The notes under the pieces are model-generated. The model searched no databases, was not told the DNA's origin, and saw only the letters and a list, made by a program, of their open reading frames with translations. Both the position numbers and the translations under genes were made by a program. Below, one piece after another: positions 46,692 through 56,475 of a stretch of 64,000 nucleotides of DNA. Every line of letters starts with the position of its first letter. The stretch's first letter is position 1. The stretch is from assembly GCF_006540305.1 (NCBI RefSeq), contig NZ_BJOR01000001.1, positions 2,666,001 to 2,730,000 on the forward strand, written 5' to 3'. The stretch is from Streptomyces sp. 6-11-2. Lineage in GTDB: Bacteria > Actinomycetota > Actinomycetes > Streptomycetales > Streptomycetaceae.

Positions 46692-46706
46692 CAGTTCAAG
46701 GAACTG
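46692..46706 (-). promoter_or_regulatory. Inverted repeat CAGTTC-AAG-GAACTG upstream of the 46663 gene
   Basis: Perfect 6-bp arms with a 3-nt centre lie 29 nt upstream of the GTG start of the three-gene operon. A candidate operator; no regulator gene is adjacent. Confidence 0.35.
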
Positions 46707-46815
46707 ACGAGCCATCAGCATAGGGGTGCGGAAAGCCGTGCGGGAAGCGGTTTGTCAAGAGGGCCCCCTCGGGCCCCGGCCGCAGGCGGCGCCGGCGTAC
46801 GCGGGCACCGAACGC

Positions 46816-46855
46816 GCGAGGCCCCGCTCCGGCCGGAACCGGAACGGGGCCTCGC
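46816..46855 (-). terminator. Terminator of mdh
   Basis: A 17-bp stem with one mismatch (46816-46832 pairing with 46839-46855, loop CCGGAA) begins 17 nt beyond the mdh stop. Confidence 0.75.
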
Positions 46856-46871
46856 GGACAGGCGCGGTGGC

Positions 46872-48008
<1,137 letters not shown>

Positions 48009-48030
48009 CTATCGCCTCTCCGGAATCCCG

Positions 48031-48059
48031 GTGGGCCGGGCCCCTGTGGCCCGGCCCAC
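48031..48059 (-). terminator. Hairpin downstream of the HTH-DUF2690 gene
   Basis: A perfect 10-bp stem (GTGGGCCGGG / CCCGGCCCAC) with a 9-nt loop lies between the 48250 stop and the mdh promoter. Positions 48060-48249 show no gene. Confidence 0.6.
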
Positions 48060-48249
48060 AGAGTGACCCGTTGACGTGGGAGAGGCGGCCGCCCGTCCGG
48101 GAGAGGAGGGACGAAGGCGGCCGCCGTATGGGGGTTGCCGGAAAACCGGACTCCCGTGGGGGTACTGTTCGCGTGCCCGGTTCGGCGGCCCCCACACCTG
48201 TCCCGCGCCACTTGTCATCCGGACGGGCCTGGACCGCTGCCCCCCGGTC

Positions 48250-49638
48250 TCACTGACTGGTGCACCCCGTCTGTCCCGACGCCAGCGTCGCGCACGCCTT
48301 GGCCTGCGTCGCGTCCCGCACCGCGACCATGGGCGTGTACGCGATCGTCTCGCCGGCCGCCGCGAGGGTGCCGCGCTCCGTGCGCGCACCGACCGTGACC
48401 CGGACCTCGTCGCCCTGGACGGCCTGGGTGATACGGGCCCAGGCGGCACCGCAGGTCTTGCTGTAGCGGACCTCGACCAGGGTCGTGCCGACGGTGACGC
48501 TCTCGACCGTGCTCACCAGGTTGCCGCTGCACCCCATGGCCTCGGCGTCCTTGCCGGTGCAGCCGTCCGCGACGCACTTGACACCGGGCGGCAGGCTGAC
48601 GTCGGCGGACGGGGAAGGCGACTTGGCCGCTTCCGCGGCCTTCTTGTCGTCCCCGCCTCCGGTGAGGAAGAGGACGGCGCCGATCACGGCCAGGGCGCTG
48701 GCCGCGCCCGCGAGGAACATCATCACCTGCCGCTTGCGTGCCCCGCCGGAGGAGGCGGGACGGGGAGACCGCGGAGGCTCGCCGTGCGTGCCCGGGGAGC
48801 CCTGGGTGTACGGGTGGCCGGGGTCGCCCTGGGTGTACGGGGCGGCCGAAGCCGCGGAGTGCGGACCCGAAGGTCCGGCAGCCGGCACGGCGCCGCCGGC
48901 CGGGGACGCCGTGGCGCCGGGGGCGCGTCCACCCGTCCGGGACGGTCCCCGGTAACCGGCCAGCCCCCAGGAGTTGCCGCCCGACGCCTCGGAACCGGAA
49001 CCCGATCCGGTGGCGGAGTCGGGGCGGGCGTCGGAGGCGGAGTCGGGGTCCGGGCCGGGGCCGGGCGCGGCGGGCGTGGGCGCGGCGGCCGGGAGGACGG
49101 CCGTTCCCGAGACGCCCTCCGAGGCCGGCGACGCCTTCCTCGCCGCGCCCTCACGGGCGTCGGCGTCGGACGCCGTCGGCTGCACCGGCACCGCGGGGGA
49201 CGCGCCCGCCGGGCCCGCGCTCCCCGGGACCGCCGTGGCGGTGCCGTTCTTGCGGGCCGCCTTGCCCCCGCCCGCCTCGGCGCCGGGTACCGCCGCGCCG
49301 AACTCCCCCAGTGCGGCGCGCGCCTGGGATATCCGGATGGCCTCCATGGTCCGGTCGTGGCGCATCTCCGCACGGCTCCAGGCCCGTTCGGCCAGCTCCC
49401 ACATGGTGGTGAGGTGGACCGGATTGGTGCCCGTGACCTCGGCGAGTGCCACAACCGCGCCCTTGGGCGCCAGGAGCCGTCCGTTCAGATAGCGCTCCCA
49501 GGACGTCTTGCTGTAGCCCGTGCGATCTGCCAGTGCGGCGATGCTCAGGCCGCCGCGGTCCACGAGCCTGCGCAACTGGCTCGCGAACTCCCTTATCTGT
49601 GGATCGAGTTCATCGGGCAAGGCCTTCCAACGAGGCAT
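48250..49638 (-). CDS. HTH protein with transmembrane helix and extracellular DUF2690 domain
   Basis: The 462-aa protein starts at MPRWKALPDELD. An N-terminal helix-turn-helix (LRRLVDRGGLSIAALADRTGYSKTSWERYLNGRLLAP) is followed by a helical region, a very long disordered Ala/Pro/Ser/Gly segment with two PYTQG repeats (about residues 110-320), one membrane helix (VMMFLAGAASALAVIGAVLFLT) and a DUF2690 domain (GVKCVADGCTGKDAEAMGCSG, with paired cysteines). It could read an external cue and act on DNA from the membrane, in the manner of one-component membrane regulators; that is inference. Confidence 0.88.
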   Translation of the reverse strand: MPRWKALPDELDPQIREFASQLRRLVDRGGLSIAALADRTGYSKTSWERYLNGRLLAPKGAVVALAEVTGTNPVHLTTMWELAERAWSRAEMRHDRTMEAIRISQARAALGEFGAAVPGAEAGGGKAARKNGTATAVPGSAGPAGASPAVPVQPTASDADAREGAARKASPASEGVSGTAVLPAAAPTPAAPGPGPDPDSASDARPDSATGSGSGSEASGGNSWGLAGYRGPSRTGGRAPGATASPAGGAVPAAGPSGPHSAASAAPYTQGDPGHPYTQGSPGTHGEPPRSPRPASSGGARKRQVMMFLAGAASALAVIGAVLFLTGGGDDKKAAEAAKSPSPSADVSLPPGVKCVADGCTGKDAEAMGCSGNLVSTVESVTVGTTLVEVRYSKTCGAAWARITQAVQGDEVRVTVGARTERGTLAAAGETIAYTPMVAVRDATQAKACATLASGQTGCTSQ

Positions 49639-50082
49639 CGCTTCCCCTTCCCCCCGGTACGTGCTGGTTGTTCCCCGCGCATGACGTCCTGTGCCGAGTC
49701 CGTGCCCTCGGTCTTCGGTGTTCTTCAGTGTTCTCGGTTCTCGGTTCTCGCTACCCACAGGAGTGCGCCCCGCCAGGATCTCAGGTCCCGCGTCAGGGGC
49801 GCACGGAAGCATTCGAACCGAAGCGCGCGCCGGTGCGCCGACCGCCCACGCTAGCCCGACGGGCGGAAGGCCTCACCCGCGCGGCGGACTCTGTCGACGC
49901 ATCGGCACATCCCGGATCCCGGCGTGACCTCGTGCGCCGCAGAGGTCCCCGGCTCACCCGGCGAGGCCGGGTCAGATCCTGTGGCAGAGCGCGGACACCG
50001 TAGCGGAACGGTCACTTCCGTGCCACAGCGCACGGACAGGCGTTGAACAGCCCGTTCACGGTGCAGGAGGGTTGGTCCCGGC
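49639..50082. other. Intergenic region with no gene seen
   Basis: Some 440 bp lie between the HTH-DUF2690 start and the terminator of the folD operon. Frames here look non-coding. The part nearest the HTH gene has short GTTCTCG repeats (about 49734-49758) and may hold its promoter. Nothing else stands out. Confidence 0.5.
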
Positions 50083-50120
50083 GGCGGCCCGTCCTGACTC
50101 GGGGGAGAGGACGGGCCGCC
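50083..50120 (-). terminator. Terminator of the folD-DUF3017 operon
   Basis: A perfect 13-bp stem (50083-50095 with 50108-50120, 12-nt loop) lies 78 nt beyond the DUF3017 stop, on the far side of a repeat-element end. Confidence 0.7.
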
Positions 50121-50176
50121 ACCGCGAACGCCGGACGGCGAGCACGGCGAGCGCTGCGAGCGGAAAGGTGAGCCGT

Positions 50177-50201
50177 TGAACCTTTCCGGTCACAGAACTA
50201 G
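50177..50201. repeat. Solitary end of the MITE-like element at the DUF3017 stop codon
   Basis: Reading on the minus strand from 50201, 25 nt match the left end of the 9655-9884 element with one difference (CTAGTTCTGTG against CTAGTGCTGTG, then ACCGGAAAGGTTCA in both). CTAG again supplies the TAG stop of the adjacent gene. The sequence beyond does not match and no second end is nearby, so this is a relic or a single-ended fragment. Confidence 0.65.
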
Positions 50202-50695
50202 CCGTTGCGGACCGTGAAGTGCAGCGCGTCGTCCAGGAACGGAATCTCCAGCCAGGGCCTGGGCTGGGCCATCAGCGCCAGCAGGACGATGACGCAGCCC
50301 AGCAGGCCGTAGGTGACGATGTCCGTGAAGCGGGAGCGGACCGCGAGCATGCCGACCCGGGGCAGGAACCAGCGCAGCCCGGCCCCGCCGAGCAGCGCGA
50401 GCCCGATCAGCAGCAGACCGACCCTGAAGGCGTCGAAGGCGGTCACCAGCAGCCCGAGTCCCACCGTGCCCAGCACGGCCAGCAGCGGCCACTGCCGGGC
50501 GGGCGCCGGGGCGCCGCCGGGCGCGGCCCGGCCACCGCCCTCCGGCCGCGCGGTGTCCCGCGTCAGCATCGGAAAGCGGCGTGTGTCCCGGCGCGGCTTC
50601 CCCGCGGCGGCCGGCACGCCGGCCGCGTCCCGTACCTCTGTCTCCGGCTCCGCGGGAGACGGCTCCCGCCCGGTGCCCTCCACCTCAGCCGACAC
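50198..50695 (-). CDS. DUF3017 domain membrane protein
   Basis: The 165-aa protein has a polar N-terminus (about 65 aa, rich in Pro, Glu, Arg) and three hydrophobic helices forming DUF3017: [40 protein letters not shown] and [19 protein letters not shown]. The function is unknown. The start overlaps the folD stop by 11 nt, so it is cotranscribed and coupled with folD. Its stop is formed by the CTAG at a repeat-element end. Confidence 0.88.
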   Translation of the reverse strand: MSAEVEGTGREPSPAEPETEVRDAAGVPAAAGKPRRDTRRFPMLTRDTARPEGGGRAAPGGAPAPARQWPLLAVLGTVGLGLLVTAFDAFRVGLLLIGLALLGGAGLRWFLPRVGMLAVRSRFTDIVTYGLLGCVIVLLALMAQPRPWLEIPFLDDALHFTVRNG

Positions 50696-51539
50696 TGCGC
50701 TCCGCCGCCTCGACCACGTTCACCAGCAGCTCGGCCCGGGTCATCGGGCCGACTCCGCCGGGGTTCGGGGACAGCCAGCCGGCGACCTGGGCCACGTCCG
50801 GGTGAACGTCGCCGACGATCTTGCCCTCGGCGTTGCGGGAGACACCGACGTCGAGGACGGCCGCGCCGGGCTTGACGTCCTCGGCGCGGATCAGGTGCGG
50901 GGAGCCGGCCGCGGCGACGATGATGTCCGCGCGGCGCAGGTGCGCGGACAGGTCGCGGGTGCCGGTGTGGCACTGGGTCACCGTGGCGTTCTCGCTGCGC
51001 CGGGTCAGCAGCAGCGGCATCGGCCGGCCGATGGTCACGCCGCGGCCGACGACCACGACCTCGGCGCCCTTGATCTCCACGCCGTGGCGGCGCAGCAGCG
51101 TCAGCACGCCGTTGGGGGTGCAGGGCAGCGGGGCGGGCTCGTTGAGGACGAGCCGGCCGAGGTTCATCGGGTGCAGGCCGTCCGCGTCCTTGTCCGGGTC
51201 CATCAGCTCCAGGACGCGGTTCTCGTCGATGCCCTTGGGCAGGGGCAACTGGACGATGTAGCCGGTGCAGGCGGGGTCCTCGTTCAGCTCCCGGACGACC
51301 GCCTCGATCTCGTCCTGGGTCGCCGTGGCCGGCAGTTCCCGCTGGATGGAGGCGATGCCGACCTGGGCGCAGTCACGATGCTTGCCGGCGACGTACTTGC
51401 GGCTGCCGGGGTCGTCCCCGACCAGGATCGTGCCGAGTCCGGGCGTGACGCCCTTCTCCTTCAGCGCCGCCACACGGGCGGTCAGATCGGTTTTGATCTC
51501 GGCTGCGGTGGCCTTGCCATCGAGAATCTGGGCGGTCAT
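50685..51539 (-). CDS. folD: Methylenetetrahydrofolate dehydrogenase / methenyltetrahydrofolate cyclohydrolase
   Basis: The 284-aa bifunctional enzyme converts 5,10-methylene-THF to 10-formyl-THF via methenyl-THF. Motifs: [20 protein letters not shown] (with the catalytic Lys), [30 protein letters not shown] for NADP, and the closing [16 protein letters not shown]. The start [10 protein letters not shown] follows GAGGATGAGGAC. The product feeds PurN and PurH encoded 2 kb away and uses the methylene-THF made by GlyA. Confidence 0.96.
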   Translation of the reverse strand: MTAQILDGKATAAEIKTDLTARVAALKEKGVTPGLGTILVGDDPGSRKYVAGKHRDCAQVGIASIQRELPATATQDEIEAVVRELNEDPACTGYIVQLPLPKGIDENRVLELMDPDKDADGLHPMNLGRLVLNEPAPLPCTPNGVLTLLRRHGVEIKGAEVVVVGRGVTIGRPMPLLLTRRSENATVTQCHTGTRDLSAHLRRADIIVAAAGSPHLIRAEDVKPGAAVLDVGVSRNAEGKIVGDVHPDVAQVAGWLSPNPGGVGPMTRAELLVNVVEAAERSVG

Positions 51540-51810
51540 GTCCTCATCCTCGCGGATGACCGGCTCACGGTTCCAATCCGGGAGGTCCGCGCCCTCTGTC
51601 CGCGCCCGGCGCCCGTGGCCGTCCTGATCGGTGATGTTGCACTTGCACAACACATGCGGAATGCGGCTGGACAAGTAAGTCGCCGGTAAAGAACCATGAT
51701 GAGCACAGTGCCGCGGGCAGCTCTTCGGGGGGACGGACCGCACTTCTGTGAACTCACCTCCGTACGGTGCCGCGCGTCCCCGCACCTGATCGACGGAGGA
51801 ATCAACCGCC

Positions 51811-52401
51811 ATGAGTTACGGCGACTCGAACAACCCCTACGGCGCGCCGCAGCAGCCGCCCCAGCAGCCCGGTTTCGGCTATCCGCAGGGCCAGGCCCCC
51901 GGCTACGGCTACCCGCAGGCCCCGCCCGTGCAGCAGCCGTACGGCGCACCGGTGCCGCAGACGATGCCGGGCACCGTGAAGGCGGCCCGCGTGCTGCTGT
52001 TCGTGCTCGGTGGTCTTCAGGCGCTGGGCGGCGTGGTGATGATGGTGGCGAGCAGCTGGTTCGCCGACAAGATCCAGGAAGTCGTCTCCGCCGACGACAA
52101 CGTCTCCGCCGCGGACGCGGACAAGGCGGCCAGCATCGGCGCGGGCGTCATGATCGTCCTCGGTGTGTTCGTGCTGGCGTTCGCGTTCTGGGCGATCTTC
52201 ACCGCCGTGAAGGTCCCCGCCGGGCGCGGCGGCGTGCGCGTCTCCGCGATCGTGTACAGCTCGTTCGTCATCCTGTTCAGCCTGCTGAGCCTGGTGGGCG
52301 GCAACGTCCTGGCACTGCTCAGCCTCGCCATGGGCATTCTGATCATCGTCTTCTGCGCCAACAAGGCCGGCGGCGCCTGGTTCAACCGCCCCAGCTACTG
52401 A
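51811..52401 (+). CDS. Proline-rich four-helix membrane protein
   Basis: The 196-aa protein starts with a 50-residue low-complexity segment ([19 protein letters not shown] and similar), then four hydrophobic helices (for example [56 protein letters not shown] and [17 protein letters not shown]). The architecture is common in actinobacteria near cell-envelope genes, with no defined activity. GGAGG lies 11 nt before the ATG. It is divergent from folD across 271 bp. Confidence 0.8.
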   Translation: MSYGDSNNPYGAPQQPPQQPGFGYPQGQAPGYGYPQAPPVQQPYGAPVPQTMPGTVKAARVLLFVLGGLQALGGVVMMVASSWFADKIQEVVSADDNVSAADADKAASIGAGVMIVLGVFVLAFAFWAIFTAVKVPAGRGGVRVSAIVYSSFVILFSLLSLVGGNVLALLSLAMGILIIVFCANKAGGAWFNRPSY

Positions 52402-52618
52402 ACAGTTCGCGCCATGTGCTCCGAGGGCCGTGCCGGAACCGCACAAAGTGGGACACGGCCCTGGTGCGTCGCCCTGGTCCGGATTCCGTAGCCGTCAGGC
52501 ACGAGGAGACGCGCCTTGTGCAGCATCATCGTGGTACCTCCGCCGACCACGAGGGACGAGCGACACGGCACCCAGTTCCGGCCGCGCCCCGCGAGCGCCT
52601 CGCCAGGCGTCCTGGACG

Positions 52619-53096
52619 GTGAGCAACCTCCCCGCCCGCCACACGTACGTCGTGGAGAACCCGGAGGGCGCCGGCGAGCACATCGAGGTCGCACCGGGGC
52701 GGCTGAACGCGCCGGTTCCCTTCGAGTCCTCCCGGATCGTGCTGCCCGCGGCCGGGGACCTGCTGCCCGTCGAGGTGTGGACGCCACGGCACGACTGTCT
52801 GAGCGGCACGGGCGCCACCTACAGCGAACCCACCGCGCCCGCCTTCTCCGTGGACCGCAGCAAACGCTGCTTCGCGGTGCCTCCGGCGCCAAGGTCTGCA
52901 AGAGCACCAACACGGGGTCCGTCGTGGGCCGCATGTACTCCGACCCGTCCTGGTTCGTCTGCAAGTCCGACGGCGGGCGGAATCACGGTGGCCCGCACCC
53001 CACCCGCTGGGTCCACACCCAGGCGGACAACGGGGCCCGGGGCTGGATGAGCGGCAACGACACGCCCCGGAGACCAACCCGCTGCCCTCGTGCTGA
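52619..53096 (+). pseudogene. Frameshifted remnant, C-terminal part SH3-like
   Basis: Two protein fragments in different frames read as one gene. The first (52619 to about 52875) gives NLPARHTYVVENPEGAGEHI and APVPFESSRIVLPAAGDLLP. The second (from about 52875) gives SGAKVCKSTNTGSVVGRMYS, SWFVCKSDGGRNHG and TRWVHTQADNGARGWMSGND. Its natural end ETNPLPSC lies in a third frame, ending at 53096. Single-base losses near 52870-52882 and 53062-53070 would explain it. The second part resembles bacterial SH3 domains of secreted proteins. Whether this is real decay or sequencing error cannot be told. Confidence 0.55.
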
Positions 53097-53109
53097 GGTC
53101 CGCGTGAAC

Positions 53110-53148
53110 GCGGCCTCCGGCTCTCTCCGTGAGAGAGCCGGAGGCCGC
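53110..53148. terminator. Bidirectional terminator between the remnant and purH
   Basis: A perfect 18-bp stem (53110-53127 with 53131-53148) with a 3-nt CGT loop sits 22 nt beyond the purH stop and just past the convergent remnant. Confidence 0.85.
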
Positions 53149-53170
53149 GGCCGTCAGGGGCGTTCGCCGA

Positions 53171-54733
53171 TCAGTGGAAGAAGTGGCGGGTCCCGGTGAA
53201 GTACATCGTCACGCCCGCCTTGTGCGCGGCCTCGACGACCTGCTCGTCGCGGATCGAGCCGCCCGGCTGGACGATCGCGCGGACGCCGGCGGCCATGAGG
53301 ATCTCGGGGCCGTCGGGGAACGGGAAGAACGCGTCCGAGGCCGCGTAGGAGCCGCGGGCCCGCTCCGCGCCGGCCCGCTCCACCGCCAGCTTGCAGGAGT
53401 CGACACGGTTGACCTGGCCCATGCCGACGCCGACCGAGGCCCCGTCCTTGGCGAGCAGGATCGCGTTGGACTTGACCGCCCGGCAGGCACGCCACGCGAA
53501 GGCGAGCTCGGCCAGCTCGCCGGCCGGCAGCGCCTCGCCGCTGGCGAGGGTCCAGTTGGCCGGGTCGTCGCCGTCGGCCTGGAGGCGGTCGGTGGCCTGG
53601 AGCAGCACGCCGCCGTCGATGTGCTTGGCCTCCACCCGGCCGCACGGTCCGTTCGGGGCCTTCAGCACCCGGATGTTCTTCTTCTTGGCGAGGGCCTCCA
53701 GTGCGCCGTCCTCGTAGTCCGGCGCGACGATGACCTCGGTGAAGATCTCCGCGACCTGCTCGGCCATCTCCTTGCTGACCGGGCGGTTGACCGCGATCAC
53801 TCCGCCGAACGCGGACAGCGGGTCGCAGGCGTGCGCCTTGCGGTGCGCCTCGGCGACGTCGGCGCCGACCGCGATGCCGCACGGGTTGGCGTGCTTGATG
53901 ATCGCCACGCACGGCTCGTCGTGGTCGTACGCGGCACGGCGGGCGGCGTCCGTGTCCGTGTAGTTGTTGTACGACATCTCCTTGCCGTGCAGCTGCTCGG
54001 CCTCGGCGAGTCCGCCGACCGGGCCGCCGGTGTAGAGGGCGGCGGGCTGGTGCGGGTTCTCGCCGTAGCGGAGGGTGTTCTTGCGCGCGTAGGTGGCGCC
54101 GAGGAAGTCCGGGAAGGAGGACTCGTCGACGGGCGCGTAGGAGGAGGCGAACCAGGAGGCGACGGCCACGTCGTAGGCGGCCGTGTGCTGGAAGGCCTCG
54201 GCGGCCAGGCGCTTGCGGGTGGCGAGGTCGAAGCCGCCGTCCCGCACCGCGGCGAGGACGTCGGCGTAGCGGTCCGGGCTGGTGACCACGGCCACGGACG
54301 GGTGGTTCTTGGCGGCGGCGCGGACCATCGAGGGGCCGCCGATGTCGATCTGCTCGACGCACTCGTCGGGCGAGGCGCCGGAGGCGACGGTCTCGCGGAA
54401 CGGGTAGAGGTTGACCACGACGAGATCGAAGGGCTCGACACCCAGCTCGCCCAGCTGCCGCCGGTGGTCCTCCAGACGCAGGTCGGCGAGGATACCGGCG
54501 TGCACCTTGGGGTGCAGCGTCTTGACCCGGCCGTCCAGGCACTCGGGGAAGCCGGTGAGGTCCTCGACCTTGGTGACGGGCACGCCGGCCGCGGCGATCC
54601 GGCCGGCGGTGGAGCCGGTGGAGACGAGTTCGACGCCCGCTTCGTGCAGCCCGCGCGCGAGCTCCTCCAGGCCGGTCTTGTCGTAGACGCTGACGAGCGC
54701 GCGCCGGATGGGCCGCTTGTTCTCGGCGGTCAC
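53171..54733 (-). CDS. purH: AICAR transformylase / IMP cyclohydrolase
   Basis: The 520-aa bifunctional enzyme completes purine synthesis. The N-terminal IMP cyclohydrolase domain (about 1-195) has [32 protein letters not shown] and [14 protein letters not shown]. The transformylase domain shows [14 protein letters not shown], the catalytic Lys-His in [14 protein letters not shown], and the end [14 protein letters not shown]. It uses 10-formyl-THF on AICAR, the compound whose triphosphate (ZTP) is sensed by the glyA riboswitch here. The GTG start overlaps the purN stop by 4 nt (GTGA). Confidence 0.97.
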   Translation of the reverse strand: MTAENKRPIRRALVSVYDKTGLEELARGLHEAGVELVSTGSTAGRIAAAGVPVTKVEDLTGFPECLDGRVKTLHPKVHAGILADLRLEDHRRQLGELGVEPFDLVVVNLYPFRETVASGASPDECVEQIDIGGPSMVRAAAKNHPSVAVVTSPDRYADVLAAVRDGGFDLATRKRLAAEAFQHTAAYDVAVASWFASSYAPVDESSFPDFLGATYARKNTLRYGENPHQPAALYTGGPVGGLAEAEQLHGKEMSYNNYTDTDAARRAAYDHDEPCVAIIKHANPCGIAVGADVAEAHRKAHACDPLSAFGGVIAVNRPVSKEMAEQVAEIFTEVIVAPDYEDGALEALAKKKNIRVLKAPNGPCGRVEAKHIDGGVLLQATDRLQADGDDPANWTLASGEALPAGELAELAFAWRACRAVKSNAILLAKDGASVGVGMGQVNRVDSCKLAVERAGAERARGSYAASDAFFPFPDGPEILMAAGVRAIVQPGGSIRDEQVVEAAHKAGVTMYFTGTRHFFH

Positions 54734-55359
54734 TGGATAACTACCTTTCGTCCCTCGATGCGATAGCCGTTGCGGGCGAGCCGCCCCACGACCTCGACGA
54801 GCAGCCTTCGCTCGACTTCCTTGATGCGCTCGTGCAGCGCGCTCTCGTCGTCCTCGTCCCGCACCTCGACCACGCCCTGGGCGATGATCGGGCCGGTGTC
54901 GACGCCGTCGTCGACGAAGTGGACGGTGCAGCCGGTGACCCTGGCGCCGTACGCGAGCGCGTCCCGCACACCGTGGGCCCCGGGAAAACTGGGCAGCAGG
55001 GCGGGGTGCGTGTTGACGAACCGCCCACCGAACCGCGCGAGGAACTCCTTCCCCACGATCTTCATGAACCCGGCGGAGACGACGAGGTCGGGCTCGTGGG
55101 CGGCGACGGCCTCGGCCAGCGCCGCGTCCCACTCCTCGCGCGTGCCGTAGTCCTTGACCTTCCGCACGAAGGTCGGCAGCCCGGCGCGCTCGGCGCGCGC
55201 CAGCCCCTCGATGCCGTCACGGTCGGCGCCCACGGCGACGATCTCGGCGCCGTAGGCCTCGACTCCCACGTCGGCGATCGCGTCGAGGAGCGCCTGAAGA
55301 TTGGTGCCGGATCCGGAGACCAGCACGACGAGGCGCTTGGCCACGGGCTTGGCGGCCAC
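54730..55359 (-). CDS. purN: Phosphoribosylglycinamide formyltransferase
   Basis: The 209-aa enzyme transfers a formyl group from 10-formyl-THF to GAR, the third step of purine synthesis. Motifs: [29 protein letters not shown] with the catalytic Asn/His region [20 protein letters not shown], and [12 protein letters not shown]. The GTG at 55359 ([11 protein letters not shown]) gives the usual length; the upstream frame looks non-coding. It is coupled to purH. Confidence 0.96.
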   Translation of the reverse strand: MAAKPVAKRLVVLVSGSGTNLQALLDAIADVGVEAYGAEIVAVGADRDGIEGLARAERAGLPTFVRKVKDYGTREEWDAALAEAVAAHEPDLVVSAGFMKIVGKEFLARFGGRFVNTHPALLPSFPGAHGVRDALAYGARVTGCTVHFVDDGVDTGPIIAQGVVEVRDEDDESALHERIKEVERRLLVEVVGRLARNGYRIEGRKVVIQ

Positions 55360-55533
55360 GATGGGGCCCTTTCTCGGGGAAGCTGTTTTGTACGGTCGTA
55401 CGAATGCTTCGCGCCCCCGGATACGGGGAAGCCTACGAACCGGCCGACCGCCAGCAACGATACCGGCACTTCGGACGGCCCCCATGGGACGGGGGCGTGG
55501 CCGGAAGGTAGCGTCTGGGGAGAGCTGGTACGG

Positions 55534-55559
55534 GAACGCACCGCACGCACCGTGCGTTC
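55534..55559 (+). other. Hairpin in a long GC-rich leader
   Basis: GAACGCAC at 55534-55541 pairs with GTGCGTTC at 55552-55559. It lies in the 327-nt divergent region between purN and the 55687 gene, about 130 nt before that start. A TAGCGT hexamer at 55509-55514 could be a -10. No known riboswitch consensus was found. Confidence 0.3.
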
Positions 55560-55686
55560 ACGCGGTGAGAGTCCCCGGACCGTGGGCACCCAGCGCCTTC
55601 GGGGGGGAACCGCTCCACCGGATCGTCCATGCCGGAACGGTCGTGCCAGATCAGTCGTGACTCACCAAGGGGAAGACGCTCACTTG

Positions 55687-56475
55687 ATGCCGGACCGCAG
55701 CCTGCGACCCCTCACCTTCCCTTCCCAGTCGGCGCAGGGACGGCTGCGCGGTGCCGTGGTGCTGCGGGAGCGTCCGTCCTCGCCTCCGGACGCGTCCTCG
55801 GACGGGCGGGACGGCGCCGGACGCGGCAGCGCCTCCCCCGACGACAACCCCTTCGCACCGCCCCCGAAGGGCACCCCCGACCGCCCGTGGCAGCCCCGTC
55901 CGCAGTCCGGCCGTGACGCGTCGTCCGAGGGCGGATCCGACGGGTCCGGCGAGGGCGGCGGCCAGGCCCCCTGGGGCAGCCAGTGGAGCGACCGCCAGCC
56001 CGGCCGCTCCTCCAGCGGATTCGGCGAGCGCCCGCAGCGGCCCGGCGGCCCGCAGAACCCGAGCGGCGGCCCCCGTCCGCGCTGGGACCCCACCGACCCC
56101 GCCCAGCGCCGTGCGCGGTACGCCCTGCTGTGCGGCATGTGGGCCTTCTTCTTCGCCCTGTTCAGCTGGCCGTACGTGGCCCTGCTGCTGGGCGCGCTCT
56201 CCCTGTACTGGGGTGTCAGCTCGCTGCGCGCCAAGCCGCGCGGGCAGGGCCCGGGCGGACCGGCGCCCGAGGGCCGCCCCCAGACGACGGCCGCGGTCAG
56301 CGGCCTGGTCACCGCGTCACTGGCGCTCGCCCTGGTCGCCGTGAACTTCACGGCGCAGCTGGTCTACCGCGACTACTACTCGTGCGTGAACGACGCCCTC
56401 ACCAACGAGGCCAAGCAGTCCTGCGACCAGCATCTGCCGCCTGAGCTGCGGGGAGTGCTGGGGATCAGCGACTGA
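55687..56475 (+). CDS. Membrane protein with long disordered N-terminus
   Basis: The 262-aa protein has about 140 residues of low-complexity Pro/Ser/Gly/Asp/Arg-rich sequence, then three hydrophobic helices: [35 protein letters not shown] and [20 protein letters not shown]. The C-terminal part ([25 protein letters not shown]) has two cysteines and should be extracellular. Function unknown. The ATG has only a weak ribosome site; the TTG just before it is an alternative. It converges with the PerM-like gene, overlapping by 11 bp. Confidence 0.75.
   Translation: MPDRSLRPLTFPSQSAQGRLRGAVVLRERPSSPPDASSDGRDGAGRGSASPDDNPFAPPPKGTPDRPWQPRPQSGRDASSEGGSDGSGEGGGQAPWGSQWSDRQPGRSSSGFGERPQRPGGPQNPSGGPRPRWDPTDPAQRRARYALLCGMWAFFFALFSWPYVALLLGALSLYWGVSSLRAKPRGQGPGGPAPEGRPQTTAAVSGLVTASLALALVAVNFTAQLVYRDYYSCVNDALTNEAKQSCDQHLPPELRGVLGISD

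Noticed and set aside
51540..51810. ZTP or other riboswitch upstream of folD
   Set aside because: No TGACTGGC or GGGAGCG blocks were found; only weak inverted pieces around TTGTGCAAGTGCAA.
52430..52618. N-terminal extension of the frameshifted remnant
   Set aside because: The residues before 52619 are Arg/Pro/Ser-rich shadow-like sequence, so the start was set at the GTG at 52619.
53129..54766. Long open frame (about 545 codons) on the plus strand opposite purH
   Set aside because: It is the mirror of GC-rich codon bias in purH: Val/Gly/Arg/Asp-rich composition, no domain, no ribosome site. purH on the other strand is certain.
55360..55686. ZTP or cobalamin riboswitch upstream of purN
   Set aside because: Neither strand contains the conserved blocks of these classes in order.
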